Under the pieces are notes generated by a model that was given only the letters and a program-made list of their open reading frames with translations, had not been told where the DNA came from and made no database searches. From Candidatus Hydrothermarchaeota archaeon (lineage in GTDB: Archaea > Hydrothermarchaeota > Hydrothermarchaeia > Hydrothermarchaeales > WAQR01): a stretch of 17,489 bases of DNA. The stretch is from the NCBI GenBank assembly GCA_015520145.1, contig WAQR01000058.1:1-17489 (forward strand). Direction: 5' to 3'. Positions 1-6,815 of the stretch are shown here, in pieces. Positions within the stretch are counted from its first letter, which is position 1, and each line of letters starts with the position of its first letter. The position numbers and the translations under genes were made by a program.

Positions 1-332
1 CGATTGCAACGGTGATTGCCAGGGAGATGAATGCGTCTCTTGCGGTCATAAGGTCGCGAAAACATCAGTGGGAACCTGACAAAAAGAATAAGAATAACAC
101 AGGTTTTCTGCTTTCAAATTTTTCAGATGTCAAAGGGAAGAATGTGGTCATCGTCGATGATATCGCAACCACAGGTACTACAATAAAAGAGGCCATCGAC
201 CTCCTGGAAGGGCTTGGAGCAACGCCCATCGCTGCCGTGGTTTTGATTGATAAGAAAGGGATAAGGACGATCAGGGATGTGCCTGTAAAAGCACTTATAA
301 GCATAGGTATCGTTGAACAGCTTGGAAAGTGA
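1..332 (+). CDS. Phosphoribosyltransferase, 3' part only (orotate PRTase-like / GfcR-like)
   Basis: The reading frame is open from the left edge (codons in phase from position 3), so the 5' end lies outside the window; about 109 residues are visible. The key feature is the PRPP-binding loop VVIVDDIATTGTT, two acidic residues followed by TTGTT, preceded by two hydrophobic beta strands and followed by the helix and strand usual for type I phosphoribosyltransferases. Known from the family: these enzymes or sensors bind phosphoribosyl pyrophosphate. Inference: the spacing and the short C-terminus suit the archaeal orotate PRTase-like proteins that carry an N-terminal helix-turn-helix and act as regulators, but the part that would show the HTH is missing. 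A true PyrE or purine PRTase remains possible. The gene converges on thiC across a 106-bp spacer. Confidence 0.8.
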   Translation, partial: IATVIAREMNASLAVIRSRKHQWEPDKKNKNNTGFLLSNFSDVKGKNVVIVDDIATTGTTIKEAIDLLEGLGATPIAAVVLIDKKGIRTIRDVPVKALISIGIVEQLGK

Positions 333-391
333 AGGAGGAGGCACAATAATATTACCGCAGTTATTTTAAGGTCTTTAATACCTGCCTGCTC

Positions 392-421
392 TTTCATCTA
401 TTCCTATTTCATCTATTCCTA
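392..421. repeat. Perfect 15-bp tandem duplication in the PRTase/thiC convergent spacer
   Basis: The unit TTTCATCTATTCCTA occurs at 392-406 and again at 407-421 with no mismatch. A degenerate third copy (TTTCACC then ATTTCGCCTA) runs from about 425 to 441 and reaches the thiC stop codon at 439-441. It lies between two convergent genes, so a promoter role is unlikely. See the findings on spacer duplications. Confidence 0.9.
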
Positions 422-438
422 TTCTTTCACCATTTCGC

Positions 439-1731
439 CTATTTTTTCAGATAGCTCTTTACCATCTTCATAGCGCAGAATTCTCCGCACATCGTGCAGA
501 CATCAGGTGTTTGCGGATGCCGGCTGTTTCGAAATTCCGCTGCCTTCTCTGGATTGATGCAAAGCTCGAACTGTTTTTCCCAGTCGAGTCGGGCTCTCGC
601 ACCTGCCATCTCCACATCTCTTCTAAGGTCAATCCCTCTCCTTGTGATATCAGCTGCGTGCGCTGCTATCTTTGATGCAATTACTCCGTTTTTGACATCT
701 TCTCTGTCCGGCAGGGCAAGGTGTTCTGATGGGGTGACATAACACAGGAAGTCAGCTCCTGCCATGGCAGCGACAGCCCCGCCGATTGCACCTGTTATGT
801 GGTCGTATCCAGGCGCGATATCTGTGACAAGCGGCCCGAGGACATAGAACGGGGCACCGCTGCACAGCTTTTTCTGGAGCTTTACATTGGCCTCAATCTC
901 ATCCAGCGGCACGTGCCCTGGACCTTCCACCATGCACTGGACACCGCTCTCTCTCGCCCTGTCAACAAGCTCTCCCAGTATTATCAGCTCCTGGATCTGT
1001 GCCCTGTCTGTCGAATCTTTTATGCTCCCTGGCCTTAGGGCATCACCGAGGCTCAATGTGACCTCATGCTCCCTTGCAATATCCAGGAGATAGTCAAAAT
1101 CCGCATATAACGGGTTCTCTTCATTATTGTGCAGCATCCATGCCGCCAGAAACGACCCCCCTCTGCTCACAATACCTGTCAACCGCCCCTGTTGCCGATG
1201 TCTCCTGCCTGTCAGCCGTTCAAGGCTCTCTTTGGTCATACCTGTATGGACGGTCATGAAATCAACACCTTCCCCTGCCTGGGCCTCGATTACGTTGAAC
1301 ATATCGTCTTTAGACATGTCAACTATACTCCTTCCCCTGCCTATGACCTCTGCTGCCGCCTGGTATATCGGGACAGTTCCAAGCGGTACAGGTATCTTGA
1401 GTATCTCTTTTCTTATCTCATCCAGGTCCCCCCCTGTACTCAGGTCCATCAGGGTATCTGCGCCGTGTTTAACTGCCACATTTGCCTTTTCTATCTCCTC
1501 TTTTATATCGATATGGTCAGGCGATGTACCGATATTTGCGTTTATCTTTACCCTCAATCCCTCACCAATGCCGACTGGTCGAATGTGTTCTCGGTGAACA
1601 TTCCTCGGGATGACAATCCTGCCGGCTGCCACCCCCTTCCTTATCACCTTTTCAGGAACACCTTCGTCTTTTGCTACCTCTCCCATCAGTGGAGTTAACT
1701 TACCGTCAAGTGCCTTTTCCATTAATGTCAT
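439..1731 (-). CDS. thiC: Phosphomethylpyrimidine synthase ThiC
   Basis: ThiC is a radical-SAM enzyme that rearranges 5-aminoimidazole ribotide into hydroxymethylpyrimidine phosphate, the pyrimidine half of thiamine. The protein has 430 residues, the usual length for the short archaeal and anaerobe form without the bacterial N-terminal extension. Family landmarks are visible: NANIGTS near residue 63, MDLSTGGDL near 95, MTVHTG near 160, EGPGHVPLDEI near 268, and the C-terminal cluster cysteines C412, C415 and C419 in CTMCGEFC. A second in-frame ATG three codons in (1722) is an alternative start; neither has a strong Shine-Dalgarno. It starts 10 bp after the end of htpX and is probably co-transcribed with it. 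No thiamine riboswitch fits in this gap. Confidence 0.97.
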   Translation of the reverse strand: MTLMEKALDGKLTPLMGEVAKDEGVPEKVIRKGVAAGRIVIPRNVHREHIRPVGIGEGLRVKINANIGTSPDHIDIKEEIEKANVAVKHGADTLMDLSTGGDLDEIRKEILKIPVPLGTVPIYQAAAEVIGRGRSIVDMSKDDMFNVIEAQAGEGVDFMTVHTGMTKESLERLTGRRHRQQGRLTGIVSRGGSFLAAWMLHNNEENPLYADFDYLLDIAREHEVTLSLGDALRPGSIKDSTDRAQIQELIILGELVDRARESGVQCMVEGPGHVPLDEIEANVKLQKKLCSGAPFYVLGPLVTDIAPGYDHITGAIGGAVAAMAGADFLCYVTPSEHLALPDREDVKNGVIASKIAAHAADITRRGIDLRRDVEMAGARARLDWEKQFELCINPEKAAEFRNSRHPQTPDVCTMCGEFCAMKMVKSYLKK

Positions 1732-1741
1732 TTTTATACTC

Positions 1742-2695
1742 TCAATATGCTTTGAGAGACGACAGGTGTTTTATTCTCTTTAACATGTTCGGGTGTGTGC
1801 TCATCATTTCCATCAGTTTGTCGCTGGTGCTGATCTTCACGGATTTCTCTCTAAGTGCTGCAAGTTCGTGCGGGTCAATAGTACCGCTTAGATCTGTGTC
1901 TATCTGTTTCAACTCGGTGATTTCAGATCTCGCTCTTGACGGATCGTTTACAAAAAATGCCTTCTGGCCTTCCATCTGTTTCAGGGCATCTTTTGGTATC
2001 CTGGCGCTGCCATAGACGAGTTTGAACAGGGCTGTCGCCATATGGTGGGGTCTGTTTCCAAGTTTTACACTGTCCCTGTCTGCATAATATTCCCGTATCC
2101 TTGAGCCGTAAAGTACGAGCAGATTGGTGATAAAGTACATCAAAAATGCCCCGATTCCAACAAGTACTGTGTTCCCCCTATTCCTGCCGCCTGACCATAT
2201 AAAACTCCATGCTATATACCAGAATATTGTCGGCAGTACGCTCAGCATTGTGATGACCATCACATCCCTGTTCTTAAGATGGGCAATCTCGTGGCCGAGT
2301 ACAGCTTTCAGTTCTTCTTTTGTCAGGAGCTTCATTATCTGTTCTGTGACGCACACCCTGCCGTCACCCCTCCATCTCCCGAATGCAAATGCATTGGGTA
2401 TGGGTGCAGGTGAGATCCCTATCTTTGGTTTCGGGATGCCCGCCCTCTTTGCAAGTTCAGATACCATGATATGCAACTGCGGTGCTTCTTGTTCTGATAC
2501 ATATCTCACCTTCATTGACCACTCGACCATCTTCGGGCCTATCATGTACTGGATGAGCATGAATACTGACGCAAGGACACCATAAAAGATAAAGCCACCT
2601 GCACCTCCAAGAAATATCGCAACGAACGTATAGACTATCCCGAAAAGGGCTGCAAGCAGTAAATACATTCTAATCTGTAACCACAATTTAATCAC
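1742..2695 (-). CDS. htpX: HtpX-type membrane zinc metalloprotease with an EF-hand loop
   Basis: HtpX is a membrane-bound M48 protease that degrades misfolded membrane proteins. The 317-residue protein shows the zinc site HEIAH (H135, E136, H139) with the third ligand E202 in EYYAD. Membrane segments are at about 12-34, 36-54, 143-165 and 177-197, so the active site faces the cytoplasm. The C-terminal region ends with the conserved STHPNMLKRI. Unusually, residues 266-277 read DTDLSGTIDPHE, an exact 12-residue EF-hand calcium loop (D, D, S, G, I, D, E at positions 1, 3, 5, 6, 8, 9, 12), flanked by predicted helices. The start is GTG at 2695; TTG at 2686, better spaced from GGAGTGAT, is an alternative. 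It lies 48 bp after the AK6-like gene and 10 bp before thiC. Confidence 0.95.
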   Translation of the reverse strand: MIKLWLQIRMYLLLAALFGIVYTFVAIFLGGAGGFIFYGVLASVFMLIQYMIGPKMVEWSMKVRYVSEQEAPQLHIMVSELAKRAGIPKPKIGISPAPIPNAFAFGRWRGDGRVCVTEQIMKLLTKEELKAVLGHEIAHLKNRDVMVITMLSVLPTIFWYIAWSFIWSGGRNRGNTVLVGIGAFLMYFITNLLVLYGSRIREYYADRDSVKLGNRPHHMATALFKLVYGSARIPKDALKQMEGQKAFFVNDPSRARSEITELKQIDTDLSGTIDPHELAALREKSVKISTSDKLMEMMSTHPNMLKRIKHLSSLKAY

Positions 2696-2743
2696 TCCAT
2701 TCCATTCTTTTTATTCAAAGAAACATTAGCAATCGTATCGTCA

Positions 2744-3292
2744 TCAAATTTGGAAGAAGTCCTCACACCAGTCGATCTTCCCCGGCAGGTATTCATCTCC
2801 CTTCCCGCTGATTATCTTTAATATGGCCTCCTTCACCTCCAGAGGGGATCTGCCTGTCGTATCTATTTCATAGACCTTTTCATGGTTCTCAAGACTTTCA
2901 ACAAGACACACGTCCAGCGCCTCTGCCTCCAGGTTTTCCCTGATCTTTTCTTTTGAAAACCCTTTTTCATCAAGGCGTGTTTCTAAAACTCCAGGATGTG
3001 TGCGGAGTACTATTGTGATGTCACCAAAAGGCAGGTGATGAGAGAGGTGCCCCTCTATGAGCAGGGCATCCCCTTTAATTACCCTGGTTACGTCCCTCAC
3101 CTTTTTTGATAGCTTTTTTATGTCGATTATCTTGCTTTTCCTTCTTTCGTCGAATCCAACGCATATCCCTGCACCTCTATCTGCTTCTGCTTCTATCAGG
3201 TCGTTTAAATGTATGGTTTGAATCTCATCTGATAAAAGACCTGTAACCGTGGATTTACCGGTTCCGGGGGTGCCTGTCAGCAGGATAATCAT
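2744..3292 (-). CDS. AK6/Fap7-type adenylate kinase
   Basis: The 182-residue P-loop kinase has its Walker A at residues 7-15 (GTPGTGKST) right at the N-terminus. A Walker B-like strand with LLIEGHL near residue 77 and a short helical lid follow. This matches the archaeal adenylate kinase family related to eukaryotic AK6/Fap7. Known of the family: it has adenylate kinase and ATPase activity and, in eukaryotes and archaea, binds ribosomal protein uS11 during small-subunit maturation. The ATG overlaps the stop codon of a short upstream open tail (ATGA at 3289-3292), which suggests translational coupling to a gene now mostly lost. It probably starts the unit that continues into htpX and thiC. Confidence 0.9.
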   Translation of the reverse strand: MIILLTGTPGTGKSTVTGLLSDEIQTIHLNDLIEAEADRGAGICVGFDERRKSKIIDIKKLSKKVRDVTRVIKGDALLIEGHLSHHLPFGDITIVLRTHPGVLETRLDEKGFSKEKIRENLEAEALDVCLVESLENHEKVYEIDTTGRSPLEVKEAILKIISGKGDEYLPGKIDWCEDFFQI

Positions 3293-3390
3293 TTAACAGT
3301 GGTTGGTTTGGATTTATCCAGCTTAAAAAGTTTTCCGTCTTTTACTGTATCTATCGTTACACCCCTGAATGAAGTTCTCTTTTCTAAATT
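3289..3390 (-). pseudogene. Possible C-terminal remnant of an unidentified gene, overlapping the AK6 start
   Basis: Upstream of the AK6 gene, 33 codons are open on the minus strand between a TGA (3391-3393) and a TGA that overlaps the AK6 ATG. They contain no ATG, GTG or TTG start. The peptide (GVTIDTVKDGKLFKLDKSK near its end) alternates charged and hydrophobic residues like a genuine domain tail and lacks the cysteine/serine/arginine bias of random frames here. The ATGA stop/start overlap is typical of real coupled genes. I do not recognise the family. It may be the end of a decayed gene or chance. Confidence 0.35.
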
Positions 3391-3513
3391 TCATACCTTT
3401 TAGGAAGGAGGGAGAATTTGGGTGGAGTGTTGGCGAAACCGTTTGGGGTGGTGTTATGCGCAGTTGGTCGCTTATCATCTCCCGCTTTTCTCGATCTTTT
3501 CTAAAGCCTCGCT

Positions 3514-3667
3514 TCATTTCTCCAGGTCTCTCAGCATTTTTTCAAATAAATGTTTTAATGGAGGGATTTCTTCTTTTACAGTCTTCCACACTCTTCTAAG
3601 GTCAATTCATGCCTTTTCTCATAGCGTCAATGACATCTTGAATATAATCTCCAATCTCTCTCTTCAT
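3514..3667 (-). pseudogene. HEPN (DUF86) toxin gene with internal deletion
   Basis: The start ATG (3667-3665) overlaps the stop of the MNT gene (ATGA), the normal arrangement of MNT-HEPN pairs. The first 21 codons (MKREIGDYIQDVIDAM then RKGMN) match the first helix of DUF86 HEPN proteins and hit a TGA at 3604-3602. In the +1 frame, starting at once (3603), 29 codons run DLRRVWKTVKEEIPPLKHLF to a TGA at 3516-3514 and match the last helix of the same family (VW, then IP, then L residues). About 60-70 residues between these ends are missing, including the part that carries the RX4-6H ribonuclease motif. Inference: an internal deletion with a frameshift has killed the toxin. No active HEPN protein can be made here. 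Confidence 0.75.
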
Positions 3668-3894
3668 GGATAAACTACCTCTTTCAATATATGCTTCCCT
3701 ATTTTTGGTTTTAATGCAGATTTTTCCACTAAATCCACTTTGATATCAAGAAGGTCACTTAGATAGTTCTCTATCTCCACAAATTTTAAAAGCCCTATAT
3801 CTATGTTTTGCTCAAATTCTATGAGTGTATCAAGGTCGCTATCCTCTCCAGCTTCCCCTCTCAGGTAAGAGCCAAATATACTTTTCGATTTCAT
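3664..3894 (-). CDS. MNT-type minimal nucleotidyltransferase, antitoxin type, possibly 5'-shortened
   Basis: The 76-residue protein has the nucleotidyltransferase signature GSYLRGEAGEDSDLD (G8, S9, then D20 and D22) and a third acidic residue D54 in KVDLV. The C-terminal ALKPKIGKHILKEVVY is typical of MNT proteins. Known of the family: MNT partners of HEPN toxins transfer AMP to the toxin and neutralise it. The protein begins only seven residues before GSY, so the usual first helix is missing. An in-frame TGA lies two codons upstream (3900-3902) and a TAG three codons further (3907-3909). Beyond that the same frame is open to an ATG at 4029. A TATA-like box at about 3919-3930 would give a nearly leaderless mRNA starting at this ATG, so the short form may be the real product. 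It overlaps the broken HEPN gene by 4 bp. Confidence 0.8.
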   Translation of the reverse strand: MKSKSIFGSYLRGEAGEDSDLDTLIEFEQNIDIGLLKFVEIENYLSDLLDIKVDLVEKSALKPKIGKHILKEVVYP

Positions 3895-4078
3895 TTTATC
3901 TCAGACCTACTGGCCCTGCTTTTTAAAAATCCTCATTATAATCGAGAAGGGGAACACATAACCCTCTCTGTAAAGCGGGTCTTCAAAACGCTTGAAAGCC
4001 TCTTTCTTCTTTCCGTAAATACTTGTCATAATAGAACACTTATTCCGATTATATTCAAATAATTTTCCCAAAACAGGC

Positions 4079-5320
4079 CTAAAACAGATTCACGTCCACA
4101 CGTGTTCCTTTTTCAAGCCCCTCGGTATTCTCAGGCACAACAACAAAACCATCCGCCCTCACAAGGCTTGAAATGATACCAGAACCAGACGTCCTTATTG
4201 GCTCTACAAAAAGTCCCTTACCACCTCTCACATCCCCAATCAGCTTCACCCTCACATAGTCCCTCCTGCCAAGCTCTGACGGGACCTTCCTTTTCAGGAC
4301 GGCATTTACTGTTGGATATGGGCTTCTGATTTCCATCCCCTGCATCATCTGTAAAGCAGGTCTTACAAACGTCTCGAACCCGAAGATGGTCGCCACAGGA
4401 TAGCCTGGCAGCATGAATACCGGCGTGTCCTTTATGATTCCAAAACCTGTCGGTTCACCTGGCCTCATAGCAACGCCGTGGACAAGGATCTCACCAAGCT
4501 CGCTTACCACCTTCGGGATGACGTCCTTTTTGCCGACAGAAGTAGCACCGCTTAAAATCACCGCATCATATTCAAGCGCATCAGAGATGGCAGATTTCAG
4601 TTTCTCATAATCATCCTCAATTATCCCAACCCTCACAGGCACAGCACCGTTTTTCAGTACCAGGGAGGAGACCGTGTAGCTGTTGGAATCATATATCTTT
4701 CCAGGCGTGAGTTCCTCGCCAGGCATAAGGAGTTCATCTCCTGTAGAAATTACCGCGACCTCTGGCCTTTTGAATACTTCAATCTCCGTCCTCCCGATCG
4801 CAGAGATTATCCCGATATCATGCGGTCGGATGACCCTGCCTCTTTTCAGGAGTATATCGCCTTCTTTGACATCTTCTCCTCTTTTCGAGACATTCTTTCC
4901 AGGTGTAACCGCCTTGAATACCTCGATTTCACCATCCAGTTCCCTTGTGTACTCGAACATCACCACGGCATCAGCACCCTCTGGGATCTGGCCGCCTGTC
5001 ATAATCCTGACAGCCTCAAAATCACCGATTTCAATATCAGGCTTTATCCCAGTAGTTACCTCACCGACAAGTGTGAAAAATATCGGATTGGTCTGCGATG
5101 CGCCGAACGTGTTCTCGCCCTTTACCGCATAGCCGTCCATGGCAGACCTGTCAAACGGTGGATTATCATATCCTGAGGTGATGTCCTCTCCCAGAACCCT
5201 GCCAGAGGCGTCACTGAACCTGATGGTTTCTGTAGGGAGCGGTTTAATGTGTTTTAGGAGGAGCTCAAGGGCATCATCCACCAGAGTCCTCTCATGAAAC
5301 CCTTTCATTCTAATGTCCAT
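4079..5320 (-). CDS. moeA: Molybdopterin molybdenumtransferase MoeA
   Basis: MoeA inserts molybdate or tungstate into adenylylated molybdopterin, the last common step of Mo/W cofactor synthesis. At 413 residues it has the full single-enzyme length. Visible landmarks: NPPFDRSAMDGYAV (residues 53-66), ISTGDEL (191-197), DSNSYT (211-216), SGATSVGKKD (257-266, with the conserved Asp at 266), GVAMRPGEPTGFG (282-294) and LPGYPVA (304-310). There is no fused periplasmic binding or MoaB domain. The ATG at 5320 lies inside the end of mobA (11-bp overlap); a second ATG at 5308, just past the mobA stop, is an alternative. The overlap supports translation from one mRNA with mobA. Confidence 0.96.
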   Translation of the reverse strand: MDIRMKGFHERTLVDDALELLLKHIKPLPTETIRFSDASGRVLGEDITSGYDNPPFDRSAMDGYAVKGENTFGASQTNPIFFTLVGEVTTGIKPDIEIGDFEAVRIMTGGQIPEGADAVVMFEYTRELDGEIEVFKAVTPGKNVSKRGEDVKEGDILLKRGRVIRPHDIGIISAIGRTEIEVFKRPEVAVISTGDELLMPGEELTPGKIYDSNSYTVSSLVLKNGAVPVRVGIIEDDYEKLKSAISDALEYDAVILSGATSVGKKDVIPKVVSELGEILVHGVAMRPGEPTGFGIIKDTPVFMLPGYPVATIFGFETFVRPALQMMQGMEIRSPYPTVNAVLKRKVPSELGRRDYVRVKLIGDVRGGKGLFVEPIRTSGSGIISSLVRADGFVVVPENTEGLEKGTRVDVNLF

Positions 5321-5921
5321 CTTTAAAAAACTCCAGGTCTTTTTTTGTATTTATGCTTTGAAATGTAACAAGCTCTTTGTCATACTTTCTTAAAACCTCT
5401 GCCGGGATATAGTTGACCTTACCAAGTCTTCTCACAGTTTTTGTAAGGCTTAAGGCATCCTTCTTTAACGCTGTCCTGCACGCCTCTATCATAGGCGAAA
5501 CCCTGTAGACCGCATGCAGGGGCTCAAGGTCGTCTGTGCCTCTCACAGGGACAACGGCATCGAATCCCTCTCTCCTGCCTATCATGTATTTGAATATCCC
5601 AGGGACGATGAAAGGCGTATCGCAGGGCAGCACTGCGGCATATTCGTATGAACATTCTTTTAACCCGCTAAAGACCCCTACCACCGGTCCTTTTGAATCT
5701 ACCTCATCGACCACGATTTTGAGGTCTGTAATCCCCGCGGTCTTTTTCATGGTTTTTTCTCTCTGACTTTGAGAGCCAAGTGAGAGGATTATCTCATCTG
5801 AAAAAGTCCTTGCAGCATCAATGGCATGCTGGATGAAGTATTTGCCGCCTATTTCCAGAAATTTCTTATCTCTGCCCATCCGCGTACTCTTTCCGCCAGC
5901 TACGATTACACACGATATCAT
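5310..5921 (-). CDS. mobA: Molybdenum cofactor guanylyltransferase MobA
   Basis: MobA joins GMP to Mo/W-molybdopterin to form the guanine dinucleotide cofactor used by formate and formylmethanofuran dehydrogenases. The 203-residue protein starts with the nucleotide-binding loop VAGGKSTRMGRDK (about residues 7-19). The metal and substrate segments PCDTPF (99-104) and EPLHAVY (133-139) follow. I chose ATG at 5921 because GTGAT lies four bases upstream; a GTG three codons earlier (5930) is possible but has no Shine-Dalgarno. It is the first gene of a mobA-moeA pair, with a divergent spacer before it that carries short duplications. Confidence 0.93.
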   Translation of the reverse strand: MISCVIVAGGKSTRMGRDKKFLEIGGKYFIQHAIDAARTFSDEIILSLGSQSQREKTMKKTAGITDLKIVVDEVDSKGPVVGVFSGLKECSYEYAAVLPCDTPFIVPGIFKYMIGRREGFDAVVPVRGTDDLEPLHAVYRVSPMIEACRTALKKDALSLTKTVRRLGKVNYIPAEVLRKYDKELVTFQSINTKKDLEFFKDGH

Positions 5922-5964
5922 AAGAATCACAATGGTTTTATGTACTCACCGCTCTAAAATCTTT

Positions 5965-6013
5965 TGTGTATGAATGTGTATGAATAATCCTGAATAATTT
6001 GGAATCAATTTGG
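5965..6013. repeat. Nested short duplications between mobA and the small membrane protein gene
   Basis: TGTGTATGAA occurs at 5965-5974 and 5975-5984 (perfect, period 10). TGAATAAT occurs at 5981-5988 and 5991-5998 (period 10). AATTTGG occurs at 5996-6002 and 6007-6013 (period 11). The three duplications run into one another and fill most of this divergent promoter region. Confidence 0.85.
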
Positions 6014-6051
6014 GAAAAACTAGTTAAAATATTGTGAGGAATAGGAAAATC

Positions 6052-6348
6052 ATGTTATCCCAGGCGTTATCCCAGATATATTCAATATCAACCGTCGGCA
6101 GTATAATATTATTACTGGTACTTATCTATATATTTCTGCAAAACTATCTAAAATTGAGATCCAATTTTACGTTAGGTCTTTTACTGTTCTCAGTTATACT
6201 GTTATTTAATGCAATAGCAACATGTCCGATATTCTATACCTTAATTTCTCCAATATTTGATGTGTCCGTCATCCATTTTTACATTGCAGCATCAGTTTTT
6301 GAGTTCATTGCCCTTCTGGTGCTGACGTTCCTGGTGGTTATTAAATAA
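6052..6348 (+). CDS. Small integral membrane protein, three transmembrane segments
   Basis: A 98-residue, strongly hydrophobic protein with predicted membrane helices at about 13-31, 40-57 and 78-97 and almost no charged residues. I chose ATG 6052 because TAGGA lies five bases upstream; a GTG at 6034 would add six residues. The layout recalls the small archaeal membrane proteins often found beside transcription regulators (DUF7521-like: one helix, a short basic turn, two more helices), but I cannot confirm membership. It stands alone on the plus strand between two minus-strand units and ends 11 bp from the convergent acetyltransferase gene. Function unknown. Confidence 0.7.
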   Translation: MLSQALSQIYSISTVGSIILLLVLIYIFLQNYLKLRSNFTLGLLLFSVILLFNAIATCPIFYTLISPIFDVSVIHFYIAASVFEFIALLVLTFLVVIK

Positions 6349-6359
6349 CGGTACCGTTT

Positions 6360-6803
6360 TTAGGATATTTTCATCCTCATACAAACAGCAGATGATGGGC
6401 AAAGATTTTTAAATTCAGTGGTATTTTGGATGACCGCTGGAGCCATGTTGCGGTCAAATCTTTCAAAACCAATCTTTTCAAAGAACCCATCTGCCGTGGT
6501 AGTCAAAAGATATATCTCGGTTACTCCTTTGAGGCGGGCATATTCTATCAGTTTGATGCATAATGCCTCTCCATATCCCTTTCCTCTGATAGATCTTTCA
6601 ATGACAACCGAGCGGAGTAATCCATAGTTCCTATATATCTCCACCCCACCCATCCCTGCGACTTTTGACCCTGCGTACCCGATGAATAGCGAATCTATCT
6701 TCGATGGAATATCTTCGTAAGGTAAGTTATTACTCATAAGGAGTTTCTCAATGAGGGGAAGGTCTGCTCTGGTCGCTTTTCTTAGATTTACTTCAACACT
6801 CAT
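6360..6803 (-). CDS. GNAT N-acetyltransferase, ArsN2-like
   Basis: The 147-residue protein has a complete GNAT fold: an N-terminal RKATRADLPLIEKLL helix, the acetyl-CoA loop RGKGYG (residues 73-78), and the C-terminal EIYLLTTTADGFFEKIGFER strand and helix. The ending, with TTEFKNLCPSSAVCM, is characteristic of the ArsN2 group, N-acetyltransferases linked to arsenic resistance operons. No other ars gene is present, so arsenic detoxification here is inference; a different small-molecule substrate is possible. It begins 12 bp after argS ends and is probably read from the same transcript. Confidence 0.85.
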   Translation of the reverse strand: MSVEVNLRKATRADLPLIEKLLMSNNLPYEDIPSKIDSLFIGYAGSKVAGMGGVEIYRNYGLLRSVVIERSIRGKGYGEALCIKLIEYARLKGVTEIYLLTTTADGFFEKIGFERFDRNMAPAVIQNTTEFKNLCPSSAVCMRMKIS

Positions 6804-6815
6804 CTCTACGATTAC

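Noticed and set aside
333..340. GGAGGAGG right after the phosphoribosyltransferase stop, like a Shine-Dalgarno site.
   Set aside because: No ATG, GTG or TTG follows at a usable distance and no protein-like frame begins there.
439..510. The ThiC cluster motif has three residues, not four, between its last two cysteines.
   Set aside because: The CX2CX3C form is, as far as I recall, common among short ThiC proteins of anaerobes, so it is not a defect.
1129..1698. A 189-codon plus-strand frame opposite thiC.
   Set aside because: It is the antisense shadow of thiC, with many Cys, Arg and His residues and no recognisable domain.
1732..1741. A thiamine pyrophosphate riboswitch before thiC.
   Set aside because: Only 10 bp separate htpX and thiC, and no riboswitch core was seen upstream.
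3323..3517. A 64-codon minus-strand frame whose ATG overlaps the end of the HEPN remnant.
   Set aside because: Its composition (many Arg, Lys, Pro and Ser, no fold pattern) looks non-coding, and it lies across decayed sequence.
3907..3909. TAG before the MNT gene read as pyrrolysine.
   Set aside because: A TGA follows two codons later in the same frame, so reading through the TAG would not join the two parts.
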